A stretch of DNA of 60,829 nt from Trichocoleus sp. FACHB-40 (GTDB lineage Bacteria > Cyanobacteriota > Cyanobacteriia > Cyanobacteriales > FACHB-T130), in contig NZ_JACJPF010000095.1 of the NCBI RefSeq assembly GCF_014695915.1, positions 1 to 60,829 of the forward strand. Direction: 5' to 3'. The position numbers and the translations under genes were made by a program. Under the pieces are notes generated by a model. The model had not been told where the DNA came from and did no database searches. It saw only the letters and a program-made list of their open reading frames with translations. How positions within the stretch are numbered: the first letter of the stretch is position 1; every line of letters starts with the position of its first letter. Positions 9,268 through 19,055 of the stretch are shown in pieces.

Positions 9268-9768
9268 ATGATGGAATCGACAGTTACTGTTTGCCCGGTT
9301 CCAACTGAACAGCAACCTATCAATGAGTACCAGGAGTTGAAGGATTCCTGGTTATTTTGCTGGGTGACGCAAGATTTGGGAGATTATCTCAAAAAGCTGG
9401 CGATGCTTTGGGGGATATCGTGGATGATAGCAGCACCACTGTCAGCGGCTAGTTTTGCGCCGGGAAAGTATCTAGGCAAGTTTATCCTCTGTGGTGGGGC
9501 AATCGCTTCAGTGGGAGTCATATTCGCACTGTTGCGACTATATTTAGGCTGGTCTTACGTGCGATCGCGCCTTTCGAGTTCTACAGTATTTTATGAGGAA
9601 TCAGGCTGGTATGACGGTCAATGCTGGACGAAGCCCGAAGAGATTTTGGCACGCGATCGCTTCATTGTCACCTACCAAATCCAGCCGATTTTCCAGCGCT
9701 TGCAGCGAACATTTGGCATCCTCGCCTTATTTTTCGTTGCTGGTGGCATAATCTGGAACTTTTTGTAA
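9268..9768 (+). CDS. CGLD27-family membrane protein
   Basis: A 166-residue member of the CGLD27 (DUF1230) family, conserved in cyanobacteria, algae and plants. In plants the family has been linked to iron or photosynthetic acclimation, but the molecular role is unclear. Two hydrophobic segments lie at about residues 45-62 and 70-90, followed by the conserved LGWSYVRSRL..STVFYEESGWYDGQ.W.KP block and a third hydrophobic helix near the C-terminus. It directly follows rsfS and is probably co-transcribed with it. Confidence 0.82.
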   Translation: MMESTVTVCPVPTEQQPINEYQELKDSWLFCWVTQDLGDYLKKLAMLWGISWMIAAPLSAASFAPGKYLGKFILCGGAIASVGVIFALLRLYLGWSYVRSRLSSSTVFYEESGWYDGQCWTKPEEILARDRFIVTYQIQPIFQRLQRTFGILALFFVAGGIIWNFL

Positions 9769-9847
9769 TTACTCATTGCTCAGAGAATAGTTGTCAAGTT
9801 GAAACGTTGCAGGAGGTTCTAACAACTTTCCCAGTTCCAACCCCAAC

Positions 9848-9893
9848 TAACAAATCACTACTGACAATGAACAAATGACTACTGACAATCGAC
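9848..9893. repeat. Short tandem repeat, two copies of about 20 bp
   Basis: CAAATCACTACTGACAATGA is followed by a near copy, CAAATGACTACTGACAATCG, just upstream of the asparaginase gene. Such short tandem repeats are common in cyanobacterial intergenic DNA. Confidence 0.5.
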
Positions 9894-9915
9894 AAAAAAT
9901 GTTAAAGTCTTACCC

Positions 9916-10869
9916 ATGACAAGGGGAAAAAGAACTCAAGCCGCAGAACTCGAAGTCCGGTTGCTGCGCGAAGGCATTATCGAATCAACACACCGCGCCC
10001 AAGCAGTCGTATGCGACAACCGGGGGCGCGTACTATCGGTTGCGGGTAGCGCAGAAACAGCCGCTTTTGTCCGTTCCGCACTCAAGCCATTTCAGGCACT
10101 AGCAGTCACCACCACTGGTACCCTGGAACGCTACAACCTGACGGATCGAGACTTAGCGATTATCTGTAGTTCTCACAAGGGGACTACCCAGCAGATAAGG
10201 CAAGCGTTTAACATCCTTTGGCGCAGTGATGTCGATCCTTCGGCACTCCAGTGTCCAATTCCACCAGGCAAGAAGAGTCCTCTGGAATACAATTGTTCCG
10301 GGAAACACGCGGGGATGCTCGCGGTTTGTCAGGCAAGAAATTGGCCTTTGAATACCTATTTGCAGCGCAATCACCCAGTTCAGCAGCTAATTTTAGGCAA
10401 AGTTGCCGAGTTGCTGCGAATGCCTGCGGCAGAGTTTATTAGCGCCCACGATGATTGTGGAGCTCCTACCTACTTCATGCAACTGGGGCAAATGGCTACC
10501 TTGTTTGCTCAGCTTGCCTCTGGTAACAATTTGGATATGGAGCGCATCGTCCGCGCTATGACTCATCACCCGACTCTGGTGGCAGGAGAAGGGGAATTTG
10601 ATACAGAACTGATGCGCTTAACCGAAGGGGAAATCGTCAGCAAAGGCGGTGCTGAAGGGATTGAGTGCATCGGTAGAGAAGGCGTTGGCATGGGGCTGGC
10701 AATTAAGGTGATGGATGGTGCCGGACGAGCTAAATATGCCGTTGCCATTCACTTACTCAAGCAGATGGGCTGGATTACCCCCACAATGGCGGAAACTCTC
10801 TCTGAACACTTTATGAGCCTGGGCAAATTCAAGCGTTTAGAGGTAGTTGGAGAATTATCTTTGCTTTAG
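9916..10869 (+). CDS. L-asparaginase II family protein
   Basis: A 317-residue asparaginase of the thermolabile or type II rhizobial family. The N-terminus has VRLLREGIIESTHRAQAVV. It also shows SALKPFQALA, the SSHKGT motif and CSGKHAGMLAVCQ with HDDCGAPTYFMQL. These are the conserved Ser, Lys and Cys blocks of this family, which releases ammonia from asparagine in the cytoplasm. It is a single gene, followed closely by the initiator tRNA on the same strand. Confidence 0.88.
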   Translation: MTRGKRTQAAELEVRLLREGIIESTHRAQAVVCDNRGRVLSVAGSAETAAFVRSALKPFQALAVTTTGTLERYNLTDRDLAIICSSHKGTTQQIRQAFNILWRSDVDPSALQCPIPPGKKSPLEYNCSGKHAGMLAVCQARNWPLNTYLQRNHPVQQLILGKVAELLRMPAAEFISAHDDCGAPTYFMQLGQMATLFAQLASGNNLDMERIVRAMTHHPTLVAGEGEFDTELMRLTEGEIVSKGGAEGIECIGREGVGMGLAIKVMDGAGRAKYAVAIHLLKQMGWITPTMAETLSEHFMSLGKFKRLEVVGELSLL

Positions 10870-10918
10870 TTGTCACATTCGTGAATTTAGTGTTATATTA
10901 AATAAGTGAACGCGGCAA

Positions 10919-10992
<74 letters not shown>

Positions 10993-11084
10993 CTTACTAG
11001 TAAAACAAACCCTGTAATCGGAAACGGTTGCAGGGTTTTGTTTTATGCTGGTAAACAAGTATTCAGAATTACATTTAACTGTTT

Positions 11085-12599
11085 ATGGCTGTCAACTTGC
11101 GGCGACCCGTTTTGGTGGGAGGAGTAGGCTTATCATTATCGCTGTGGATGTTGCAGAGTCTGCATCATTCGGTATTACATCTCGGTGAGTTGGGGATATT
11201 GGGCGCTTTAGCCGTCGGTACTGGTTTCTGGTGGTTTGGAAGGACAGCTAAAGAAACTAAGCTGCCAGAGATGGGTAAGATAGACAGGGAAACGGTGGAA
11301 AGTGCGATCGCGCAAGCACAAGCTGTTATTACTCAATTAGAGACAGAAGCAGAAGGTCGCGTTACCAATGCTAAACTTCGAGAACAAGTTGGGCAACTCC
11401 TAGCCGAAATAGATCGCCAAGAGATACACCTGGCTGTTACTGGTGGGAAGGCGGTAGGGAAAACTACCTTAATTCAAGTTTTAAAGTCAAACTGGGTTCC
11501 TCAACAGCAGCAAAAACTGGATTTGCAGGAGACACCAGCTTTATTTACTGCGACTGACCTAATGATTCAACCACCTTCCCTTGAAGGGAAGGGGCTGGGA
11601 AACCAGCGCCTTGCGTATTTTCCCCCCGTTGTGGCGACTAGCGTGGAGAGGTCAGATTTAGTGCTATTTGTCACAAATGGCGATTTGACAGACCCAGAGT
11701 ATCAAACATTAAAGCAGCTGGTGAGAGCAAATCATCGCCCGGTCTTGGTTTTTAACAAGCAAGACCAATATTTGCCAGAAGAGGGCGCTACTGTGTTGCA
11801 ACAGTTGCGGCAACGGATGCTATCAATGATGATGGCAGAGGATGTAGTAGCGATCGCTGCCTCTCCTAGTCCAATAAAAGTGCGTCAGCATTCCTCTGAT
11901 GGTTCGGTGCAAGAATGGATGGAAACTCCAGCCCCAGACATGAGTGTGCTGACTGGTCGCTTGAGTGAGATTTTAGCCCAAGAAAGTCAACAGTTGGTGT
12001 GGACAACTACCTTCCGGACAGCTGGTGTGTTGAAAGCAGAGGCGAAAACAGCCTTAAATGAGGTAAGACGCGATCGCGCCTTACCTGTAATTGAACAATT
12101 CCAGTGGATAGCAGCTGCTACAGCTTTTGCAAACCCCGTACCAGCCCTAGACTTGTTGGCAACTGCGGCGATTAATGCCCAAATGGTAATAGATTTGGGT
12201 GCTATGTATCAGCAGAAATTCTCCCTTCAGCAAGCCCAGACAGTGGCGGGAACAATGGGTAGCTTAATGCTTAAACTTGGTTTGGTAGAACTTTCTACTC
12301 AAACCATCGGCGGTATTCTCAAAGGCAATGCCATCACTTTTGTCGCTGGAGGTGCAGTTCAGGGCGTCAGCGCCGCCTATCTAACTCGGTTGGCAGGGAT
12401 GTGCTTGATTGAATACTTCCAAGCGCAGGAAGCCAGTATAACCGCTGAGGGACATCCTTTTAATATTGACCAATTAAAAGAGACCCTGCAAAGAGTTTTT
12501 CAGCAAAATCAACGCACAGCTTTCTTGCAGTCTTTCGTGAAACAAGCGGTAGGGCGGATTTTGCCGGAGTCACAGCAAGGCGCGATCGCGGGAAGTTAG
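11085..12599 (+). CDS. Membrane-anchored GTPase with DUF697 domain
   Basis: A 504-residue Era/dynamin-like GTPase. Two membrane segments lie at about residues 8-50, then a G domain with Walker A GGKAVGKTT near residue 120 and the guanine-specificity motif FNKQD. The expected switch-II DxPG is not obvious; its region reads PPVVATSVERSDLVLF, so nucleotide turnover may be unusual. A hydrophobic C-terminal DUF697 region (FANPVPALDLLATAAINAQMV) follows. Such proteins are frequent in cyanobacteria and are thought to act at membranes; the cargo is unknown. A relative lies at 17521-19026. Confidence 0.75.
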   Translation: MAVNLRRPVLVGGVGLSLSLWMLQSLHHSVLHLGELGILGALAVGTGFWWFGRTAKETKLPEMGKIDRETVESAIAQAQAVITQLETEAEGRVTNAKLREQVGQLLAEIDRQEIHLAVTGGKAVGKTTLIQVLKSNWVPQQQQKLDLQETPALFTATDLMIQPPSLEGKGLGNQRLAYFPPVVATSVERSDLVLFVTNGDLTDPEYQTLKQLVRANHRPVLVFNKQDQYLPEEGATVLQQLRQRMLSMMMAEDVVAIAASPSPIKVRQHSSDGSVQEWMETPAPDMSVLTGRLSEILAQESQQLVWTTTFRTAGVLKAEAKTALNEVRRDRALPVIEQFQWIAAATAFANPVPALDLLATAAINAQMVIDLGAMYQQKFSLQQAQTVAGTMGSLMLKLGLVELSTQTIGGILKGNAITFVAGGAVQGVSAAYLTRLAGMCLIEYFQAQEASITAEGHPFNIDQLKETLQRVFQQNQRTAFLQSFVKQAVGRILPESQQGAIAGS

Positions 12600-12620
12600 A
12601 AAACGCCGACAGACTGAATG

Positions 12621-12655
12621 CAGCTACACAAACAAAGCCCGCACAAACGGGCTTT
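12621..12655 (+). repeat. REP-like hairpin, arm GCTACACAAAC (copy 1)
   Basis: CAGCTACACAAACAA leads into the stem AAAGCCCG / CGGGCTTT. The same arm and hairpin recur at 16181, 21383, 21914 and inverted at 21970. Here it lies between convergent genes and may also terminate transcription. Confidence 0.7.
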
Positions 12656-12812
12656 AATTATTACCTTGATTCACGCGATGTGCTTATCTTAGAAAGCCCC
12701 CTTTTTAAGGGGTTGAAGGGATCAAACGCTAGTTGTAGCATTAGATAGCTCGTTGCCCCCGCGCTTACGGTATTATTTTAGGATAGTTGCAAACCGGGTT
12801 TCATTCTTAATC

Positions 12813-14717
12813 CTACGGAAAGCTACAAGTTCCACGCGGTACTTTGGGGAAGTCTAATGGTGCAGGATTCTCAGTAACAGTGCCAGTATTTGTCGCCAGT
12901 GTATCCTCAACTTGGAATGTAGAACCGCCAACATTGTTATTGGCTAAATTATAATCCTCACCGTTGGTACTCGGTGTGCTTTTATTATTATCAAGTTGCA
13001 AGCAAACGGAAGAGTTACTATAAGTTTGCGCGTCAAATTCGCCGCCTCCAAAAGCGCCCACAACATTATTGTTTGTCAGGGTATTAAATCGGACACTTGT
13101 AGAAATTTGGGCGTTTTCATCGGCGTTGATGGTAATCCCATTAAATTGACTCCCGCTAATAGTATTAGACTCGACTAACAGGCGAGTTTGGGAATTGCCC
13201 AAAGCATCTATTTGAATACCTCTAAACATACTTTCTGAAATTTGATTATTAGAAATTGTGGCTGTGGTTACGGTATCATCACCAGCTACAATCTTAATTC
13301 CTGTGAAACCAAAACCGCTAATGTCGCGGGTAATGATATTTGAATCTATGACTAACTCGGATTGAGTAATGGCAGTGTTGATACTAATGCCATTACCATC
13401 AATATTAGAAAAGTTGTTGTTGGAAATAGTAACTTTGCCAGTAGGATTATCTAATCGGATGCCGTCAGTTGCTGTGTTGGCGATCGCATTCTCTCGAATT
13501 GTGGGGTTGCTGATGTTATTTCCAGTGATGCCAGCGCCGTTGGGGTTAGCGATCGCAAACCCAGAAATGGTGTTATTATTCCCTAAAGTGACACCTCCTG
13601 TAACTATAGGCTGTACCCCAGCACCAGAAAGCGGTAATACTACACCATTAATATTTTGCACAGGGGCAGTTGACAATAACGCTACATTATTGGGGAGAGT
13701 GAAGGCGGGAATTTCAGTATAATTTTTACCAGGTTGCACATAAATAATATTGTCAGACTTAGCTACATTTAGCGCATCTTGTAGCGTAGCAAATGGAAGC
13801 TCAAAAGTACCATTTCCTACCTGTGCATCTAAGTTAACGTGCTGGAAGAAATATGGCTCATTGGTGTTGGGATTAGTTGCCAGAACTGTGAAGCGATCGC
13901 GTATCGTCTCAGACTCAAATTGTTCATCAACAACAATATTAACTTGACGCGCTACCGACTCCCCCATTCTTGCTAATGTTTGATTTTTGCTACCTCTGGG
14001 GCGGCTTCCGGGAAAATTTCCCGCCACACTCAACACAACATTAGTGCCAAAAGTTGCGTCATCTTGAACCGACAAACCCAACCTTAAACTATCAGTTGGA
14101 CGCACTTCTAAGCGGGTGCGCCAGCCGAGAATTTCATCGCTACCATTCGCATCATAATAATACAGCCCAGCATAGCCTCTGATGTCACCAGAATCGCCCA
14201 AACTCGCTATTTTTGCCCCCGCCTCAAAATCAAATCCTGCCATTGCTGCTTCCAAACGGCGGTTAATTTGGTGCGAAGTCTCCCCTACAAAGCTTAAAAA
14301 ATTTCCGGCAAAAAAAGGCGCAGAAACCGACAAACCCGTATCAAAAACATTTTCTTCCACTACTTGTCGGGTATCGCCAACAGGAATATAGGCGTTAATT
14401 CGGAAATCCCAGTTTTCACCCAAACTTTCAAAACCCGTACCGAGTTGGTTAAAAACAGCATTCCCCGTGTTGCGGTTGTCGTAACAAACGTAACCGCCAA
14501 AGATTCTATTATCAGACGAGTTGTAAAATCGGTGTCCCAATAATACATTGCCGCCGAGTGTAGAATTATTTGTTGACCAAAGCAACCGTCCTTCCAAAAA
14601 CGTCAGGTTGCTTTCCACAGTTTGCAATAGGGGAACAAAACCCTCGAAGCTGGTAAACGCATCAAAACCAGCACCTGATGTGCTGTAACCAACTTTAAAA
14701 CGGGGACTGAAACTCAC
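12813..14717 (-). CDS. Beta-barrel plus beta-helix surface protein, 5'-truncated
   Basis: The open frame has two parts. Residues about 1-245 look like an intimin/invasin-type (inverse autotransporter) beta-barrel with alternating aromatic strands such as GHRFYNSSDNRIFGGYVCYD and FRINAYIPVG. From about 290 a right-handed parallel beta-helix follows, with many short repeats (NNTISGFAIANPNGAGITGN, TISNNNFSNIDGNGISI). It would be an outer-membrane protein with an exposed helix. No signal peptide is present. The frame extends upstream of the GTG at 14717 without a start until it runs into the antisense of the amine oxidase gene, so the 5' end has been lost at the junction near 14745-14760. Confidence 0.65.
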   Translation of the reverse strand: MSFSPRFKVGYSTSGAGFDAFTSFEGFVPLLQTVESNLTFLEGRLLWSTNNSTLGGNVLLGHRFYNSSDNRIFGGYVCYDNRNTGNAVFNQLGTGFESLGENWDFRINAYIPVGDTRQVVEENVFDTGLSVSAPFFAGNFLSFVGETSHQINRRLEAAMAGFDFEAGAKIASLGDSGDIRGYAGLYYYDANGSDEILGWRTRLEVRPTDSLRLGLSVQDDATFGTNVVLSVAGNFPGSRPRGSKNQTLARMGESVARQVNIVVDEQFESETIRDRFTVLATNPNTNEPYFFQHVNLDAQVGNGTFELPFATLQDALNVAKSDNIIYVQPGKNYTEIPAFTLPNNVALLSTAPVQNINGVVLPLSGAGVQPIVTGGVTLGNNNTISGFAIANPNGAGITGNNISNPTIRENAIANTATDGIRLDNPTGKVTISNNNFSNIDGNGISINTAITQSELVIDSNIITRDISGFGFTGIKIVAGDDTVTTATISNNQISESMFRGIQIDALGNSQTRLLVESNTISGSQFNGITINADENAQISTSVRFNTLTNNNVVGAFGGGEFDAQTYSNSSVCLQLDNNKSTPSTNGEDYNLANNNVGGSTFQVEDTLATNTGTVTENPAPLDFPKVPRGTCSFP

Positions 14718-14731
14718 ATCTTCGGAAATTC

Positions 14732-16153
14732 TTGCTTCGTTGCTGTCCCCCTGGGGGATCGATTCGTCGGCTAACTGGTGTTCCTGTCGATATCGTCGAG
14801 GCGAACAACCGCATCGGCGGACGAATGCGTAGTTTACCCAACGCTGCCGGAACCGCTACCACCGTAGAACTCGGCGGAGAATTTATCGACTCCGGTCATA
14901 CTTTCATGCGCCGTCTTGTCAGCGAACTCGGCTTAACCGCGATTAACCTGAAACCTAGCGATCGCGGGTTAGTAGAAGAAACTTGGTATTTTCAAGGAAC
15001 AAAATATACTCTCACCGATGTTGCTAATTTTTTCGTACCTTTGGCGCAGAAGATATCTCAGGATTTAGCAGCAATTGGCGATGGAGTCACCTACAAATCA
15101 TACAATCAGGCGGGGCTTAATTTAGACCGTACCTCAATCGCTCAATATTTAAACTCTGCACCAATCAGCCCAATTTTGCGGCAAATGATTCGGTTAGCTT
15201 ACACCACAGAATTTGGGAGAGAACCAGAAGAACAATCTTGTTTAAATTTATTGTTTTTCTTTTATGAGCCTTTGCCAAAAGATTTTAGCGTCTACGGGTT
15301 CAGTGATGAACGTTTTCATGTCGTCGGAGGTAACGAACAAGTCCCCCAAAGACTCGCGGCGAGATTATCACCTTTTATCCAATTAGGGACAGCCTTAGAT
15401 ACAATTCGCACCCTTCCTGATGGTCGCTACCAAGTAAGTTTACGATCGGGAGCAAGCGCTTTCGATCGCATTTATGAACGAGTTTTATTAACGTTGCCTT
15501 TTAGCGTCCTGCGACAAATTCCCCTAGCTGTTGATTTACCGCCTGCGAAAAAGTTAGCGATCGCTCAATTAGGCTATGGTACTAATTCTAAATTAATCAC
15601 AGCCTACCAGGAAAGAATCTGGCGCACTCGCTATAATTCAACCGCAGCAGTATATACAGATTTAGGATTTCAATCTAGCTGGGAACCAACTCGTTACGCC
15701 CCTGGTACTAGCGGTTTCATAACTAACTATACAGGCGGAAGCAACGGTGTAGCTTTGGGGGGTGGAACTCCGGAAACTCAAGCTCAAATATTATTACCGC
15801 AATTAGAGCGAATTTTCCCCGGAATTACTGCTAAGCGACAAGGCGAAGCAATTCGAGCTTATTGGCCTGGAGAACGTTATAGTCGTGGTTCTTATTCCTG
15901 TTGGTTAGTCGGGCAATATAGTACAATTGCTGGTGCAGAAAGAGAGCGTGTAGGCAATCTCTTTTTTGCTGGCGAACATTGCTCTTTAGCGGCGCAAGGT
16001 TACATGGAAGGTGGCTGTGCAACTGGTGAACTTGCTGCTTGGAGAATTATGCAAGATTTAAGTTTGACAGCTAGTGCAGCGGCACAGAAAGCCAGAATAG
16101 ATGACACTCTCAGAACTCGTCGCCGTGTTAATCGGAGACTGGCAATCCCTTAA
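14732..16153 (+). CDS. Flavin amine oxidase, 5'-truncated
   Basis: A FAD-dependent amine oxidase, probably acting on polyamines or amino acids. The sequence from GVPVDIVEANNRIGGRM (second half of the FAD Rossmann fold) to the C-terminal FFAGEHCSLAAQGYMEGG (flavin-binding) is intact. The N-terminal strand and the GxGxxG loop that normally precede PVDIVEA are absent, replaced by an unrelated start (MLRCCPPGG). Without that loop FAD binding should fail, so this is probably a pseudogene or an assembly join. It starts a few bases from the truncated 5' end of the beta-helix gene on the opposite strand. Confidence 0.7.
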   Translation: MLRCCPPGGSIRRLTGVPVDIVEANNRIGGRMRSLPNAAGTATTVELGGEFIDSGHTFMRRLVSELGLTAINLKPSDRGLVEETWYFQGTKYTLTDVANFFVPLAQKISQDLAAIGDGVTYKSYNQAGLNLDRTSIAQYLNSAPISPILRQMIRLAYTTEFGREPEEQSCLNLLFFFYEPLPKDFSVYGFSDERFHVVGGNEQVPQRLAARLSPFIQLGTALDTIRTLPDGRYQVSLRSGASAFDRIYERVLLTLPFSVLRQIPLAVDLPPAKKLAIAQLGYGTNSKLITAYQERIWRTRYNSTAAVYTDLGFQSSWEPTRYAPGTSGFITNYTGGSNGVALGGGTPETQAQILLPQLERIFPGITAKRQGEAIRAYWPGERYSRGSYSCWLVGQYSTIAGAERERVGNLFFAGEHCSLAAQGYMEGGCATGELAAWRIMQDLSLTASAAAQKARIDDTLRTRRRVNRRLAIP

Positions 16154-16180
16154 GAAAAAGTGCGCTCAGACTTTAGTCTG

Positions 16181-16213
16181 GCGCTACACAAACAAAGCCT
16201 GCCTTTGCAGGCT
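16181..16213 (+). repeat. REP-like hairpin (copy 2)
   Basis: GCGCTACACAAACAA precedes the hairpin AGCCTGCC / GCAGGCT. It is in the same orientation as copy 1 and directly downstream of the amine oxidase stop codon. A smaller hairpin, CAGACTTTAGTCTG, lies just before it. Confidence 0.7.
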
Positions 16214-16286
16214 AATTCTCCTTACCAGGCTCAGCCTCCAGATTATTAAAAATAGTGCAAGATATGAATAATACGTAAAAAATATT

Positions 16287-16748
16287 ATGGTAAAACTTGG
16301 GCGCTCAACAACAATTATATCATTGTTATTACTTTCTTTTTTCACTGCATCTGGGTTGGTTGCACAATCACCGACTGATTCATTAGCTTGCTATATGCAA
16401 ACTGCTGATGGCAGAACTGTGAATTTAGGTGCTTTGTGCAAACAAAATACTCCTCCAATTAATCCACCTAGACTAAGTGCAGTTGATGCTGAAGCTGCCA
16501 GAATGCCTATCAGTAATGTGAAATATGATGGTAATTTGCTAGAGGGACGACTTACTAATCAAACTGGCGATATAGTGCAAAATATCAAAGTCAACTATGA
16601 AGTACGCGATCGCAAAGGCAATCTAATAGATAATGGCTTCATCTTGGCTCAACCTGCAACTGTTCCCCCTGGTGCTTCCGCCTCATTTAGTGGGGTAACG
16701 GCGAAGGGTACAAAGGTACAACCTACTTTTGTGGAGTGGAGTAAGTAA
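16287..16748 (+). CDS. Exported FxLYD-like protein
   Basis: A 153-residue secreted protein. The signal peptide runs about 1-27 (STTIISLLLLSFFTASGLVAQ). After a short Cys-containing segment (LACYMQTADGRTVNLGALC) comes a beta-sandwich resembling FxLYD domains: NVKYDGNLLEGRLTNQTGD, VNYEVRDRKGNLIDNG, then a proline-rich loop and ASFSGV. Such domains are often found in periplasmic proteins of unknown role. The two Cys residues could form a disulphide. It is a single gene. Confidence 0.65.
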   Translation: MVKLGRSTTIISLLLLSFFTASGLVAQSPTDSLACYMQTADGRTVNLGALCKQNTPPINPPRLSAVDAEAARMPISNVKYDGNLLEGRLTNQTGDIVQNIKVNYEVRDRKGNLIDNGFILAQPATVPPGASASFSGVTAKGTKVQPTFVEWSK

Positions 16749-16844
16749 CCTGCTGGGCTGCTGAGTTGAATGCGGCTGTGGGAATCATCTGCTTTAATAG
16801 CTACACGCAGCAAGAAGCGATCGCGCGATCGCTACTATGAAATA

Positions 16845-17210
16845 CTAAATTAAAGGCAGAATTCGCACTCTAGAACGACCCTCATCCACAATAATTAAAG
16901 CACCGGACTCAAGAACTGATTCAAACTGACGCAACACATCAATTACCACATTTTCCAAATACGACGGCAAAGTATTCTGAGTGCGAACCTGTATGACACT
17001 GGGGCTTTCAGCCTGAGTAGCTGCTAGCATTGCCCCAAAATCCAGATCGTGTGTAAAAACAACATATCCGTTATCCCTTGCCCAATCCATAATTGTGCGA
17101 TCTGTTGCACGCGGATCGCCAACTGTAGACCAATGAACTGACTCTAATTCGTATTTTTCAAAGACCTGCACCCAGTCGGGTGAAAGATTCATGTCAATCA
17201 GAATTTTCAT
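16845..17210 (-). CDS. DUF5615 PIN-like toxin
   Basis: A 121-residue PIN-like nuclease domain of the DUF5615 family. The acidic positions are visible: LIDMN (first Asp), RATDRTIMDWARDN and FTHDLDFG. PIN toxins typically cut RNA, often tRNA or rRNA. It overlaps the upstream DUF433 gene by 4 bp (17207-17210), the standard layout of DUF433-DUF5615 toxin-antitoxin pairs in cyanobacteria. Translation is probably coupled to the antitoxin. Confidence 0.85.
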   Translation of the reverse strand: MKILIDMNLSPDWVQVFEKYELESVHWSTVGDPRATDRTIMDWARDNGYVVFTHDLDFGAMLAATQAESPSVIQVRTQNTLPSYLENVVIDVLRQFESVLESGALIIVDEGRSRVRILPLI

Positions 17211-17437
17211 GCCCGAACTAGAGGCAATTCCGTTTCTTCAACACGCCACGCAGCATAAGCCAAAGCCTCGCGCAAGTCTTCCGCTTCCAGATAGGGATAT
17301 GCCTTCAAAATATCCTCTGTACAATAACCAGATGCCATCAACCCGATTACTGTACCAACTGTCACCCGCAAACCCCGAATGCAAGGTTTTCCCCCCATTA
17401 CTTCGGGATTAAGCGTTATTCTAGCTAGTTGTTTCAT
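17207..17437 (-). CDS. DUF433 antitoxin
   Basis: A 76-residue DUF433 protein with the usual signature: RITLNPEVMGGKPCIRGLRVTV, then IGLMASGYCTEDILKAYPYLEAEDLREALAYAA. These proteins carry a winged-helix-like DNA-binding fold and pair with DUF5615 toxins. It is the first gene of the pair and probably represses its own promoter, which should lie in the 80 bp upstream. Confidence 0.88.
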   Translation of the reverse strand: MKQLARITLNPEVMGGKPCIRGLRVTVGTVIGLMASGYCTEDILKAYPYLEAEDLREALAYAAWRVEETELPLVRA

Positions 17438-17520
17438 TCCTGTTTTATGTTTAGATATTTTACCGCTATGTCAATAGTACGATCGCTTCTTGCACTTGAT
17501 CTGTAGAAATGCGCTCTTGA

Positions 17521-19026
17521 TTGTATACTTTCCCAATCCAGAGCGATCGCATCCGAACTGTAATTAAACGAAAATGGATCTGTAGCCTCTGGTTCTATGT
17601 AGCCTTGAATCCTCAATCGTCCCAAACTAATGCAGCTGCTGACCGTCAGACAAAGCCAGCACGTACCAACCTGCAAGAAACTCACATCAACCGCGCTCGT
17701 GCTAGTTTACGACAAGCACTATCCTGGTATTCTTCCAAAGCACGGGTAAAACCCCATTCCCCGACAGCAGCGTTGCAAACTGAACTAGAAGTTTTGACGA
17801 ATAGTTTAGAAAAGCTAGACTCTAGCGTTATTCACATTGCTGCTTTTGGTTTAGTTAGTCGCGGTAAGTCGGCGGTTTTAAACGCCTTGATGGGAGAAAA
17901 GATTTTACAAACAGGCCCCCTCAATGGCGTGACTCAGTGGCCTCGGTCGGTGCGGTGGACACCTAGCACTAATAGTAAAGTGCAGGTGGAGCTAATTGAT
18001 ACGCCTGGATTGGATGAAATTCAGGGACAAGCACGCGCAGAAATGGCGCGGGGTGTAGCGCGTCAAGCTGACTTAATTTTGTTTGTAGTTTCTGGTGATA
18101 TCACGCGAACTGAATATCAGGCGCTTTGCGAATTGCGCCAAACTCAGAAACCATTAATTTTGGTCTTTAACAAGATAGATTTATATCCTGAGATAGACCG
18201 AAAAACAATTTATCGCAATTTGCAACAACTGGGTGCTGGTAGCTTGGAGACGCAATTAACCAGGCCTTTAGAAGAGGATGAAATTGTAATGGTGGCGGCG
18301 GAACCTGCACCGCTTTCAGTGCGCGTTGAATGGCCTGATGGTCGTGTAAGTTATGAATGGGAAACGCCGCCGCCACAAGTAGACGAGTTGAAGCAGAAGA
18401 TTTTGAATATTTTAAATCGGGAAGGGCGATCGCTTTTAGCTCTCAATGCTTTAGTTCAAGCAAGAGTTGCTGAGGCGAATATTGCCGAAAAAACTGTAGC
18501 AGCGCTTGACGCTGATGCAGAAAAGTTGATTTGGAGTTTCGTCAGATACAAGGCTCTCGCCGTCGCCCTTAATCCGATTGCTATTTTGGACGTTTTGGGG
18601 GGAACGGTTGCGGATTTGGCTCTCATCCGCTCTCTAGCGAGGTTGTACGGTCTTCCCATGACTGGATATGAAGCTGGCAAGCTTCTGAAAACAATTCTAT
18701 TGAGTTCTGGTGGCTTGCTGCTGGGTGAACTCGGTACAAGTATCGTTTTTGGGTTGGGGAAGAGTGTTGCTGCTGTCGCTAGTGGTGAGAATGCAACTAA
18801 TCTTACTGCTTATGGCTCCGCGGCGATCGCGCAAGCTGGTATCGCCGGATACGGAGCTTACGCGGTCGGTCGTGCGGCGCAGGCTTATCTAGAACAAGGC
18901 TGCACCTGGGGACAACTGGGAGCTAATACTGTGATTCAAGAGATTCTCAGCCAAGTAGAACCGAATACAATTCTCTATCGCTTGCGCCAGGAATTACAGC
19001 AAAACCTGGGAATGCCGAACGACTAA
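17521..19026 (+). CDS. GTPase with DUF697 domain
   Basis: A second member of the Era-like/DUF697 group, 501 residues as drawn. Walker A is FGLVSRGKSAVLNALMG (about residue 110), G2 is likely TQWPRSVRW, the switch-II motif is DTPGLDE, and NKID gives guanine specificity. The C-terminal half has long hydrophobic helices (PIAILDVLGGTVADLALIR, LLSSGGLLLGELGTSIVFGLG). The first 50 residues look uncoded-like, so the true start is probably a later codon. Unlike its relative at 11085 it keeps a canonical DxPG motif. Confidence 0.78.
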   Translation: MYTFPIQSDRIRTVIKRKWICSLWFYVALNPQSSQTNAAADRQTKPARTNLQETHINRARASLRQALSWYSSKARVKPHSPTAALQTELEVLTNSLEKLDSSVIHIAAFGLVSRGKSAVLNALMGEKILQTGPLNGVTQWPRSVRWTPSTNSKVQVELIDTPGLDEIQGQARAEMARGVARQADLILFVVSGDITRTEYQALCELRQTQKPLILVFNKIDLYPEIDRKTIYRNLQQLGAGSLETQLTRPLEEDEIVMVAAEPAPLSVRVEWPDGRVSYEWETPPPQVDELKQKILNILNREGRSLLALNALVQARVAEANIAEKTVAALDADAEKLIWSFVRYKALAVALNPIAILDVLGGTVADLALIRSLARLYGLPMTGYEAGKLLKTILLSSGGLLLGELGTSIVFGLGKSVAAVASGENATNLTAYGSAAIAQAGIAGYGAYAVGRAAQAYLEQGCTWGQLGANTVIQEILSQVEPNTILYRLRQELQQNLGMPND

Positions 19027-19055
19027 GATTGTGGCTATACATTCATGTCGCGAAG

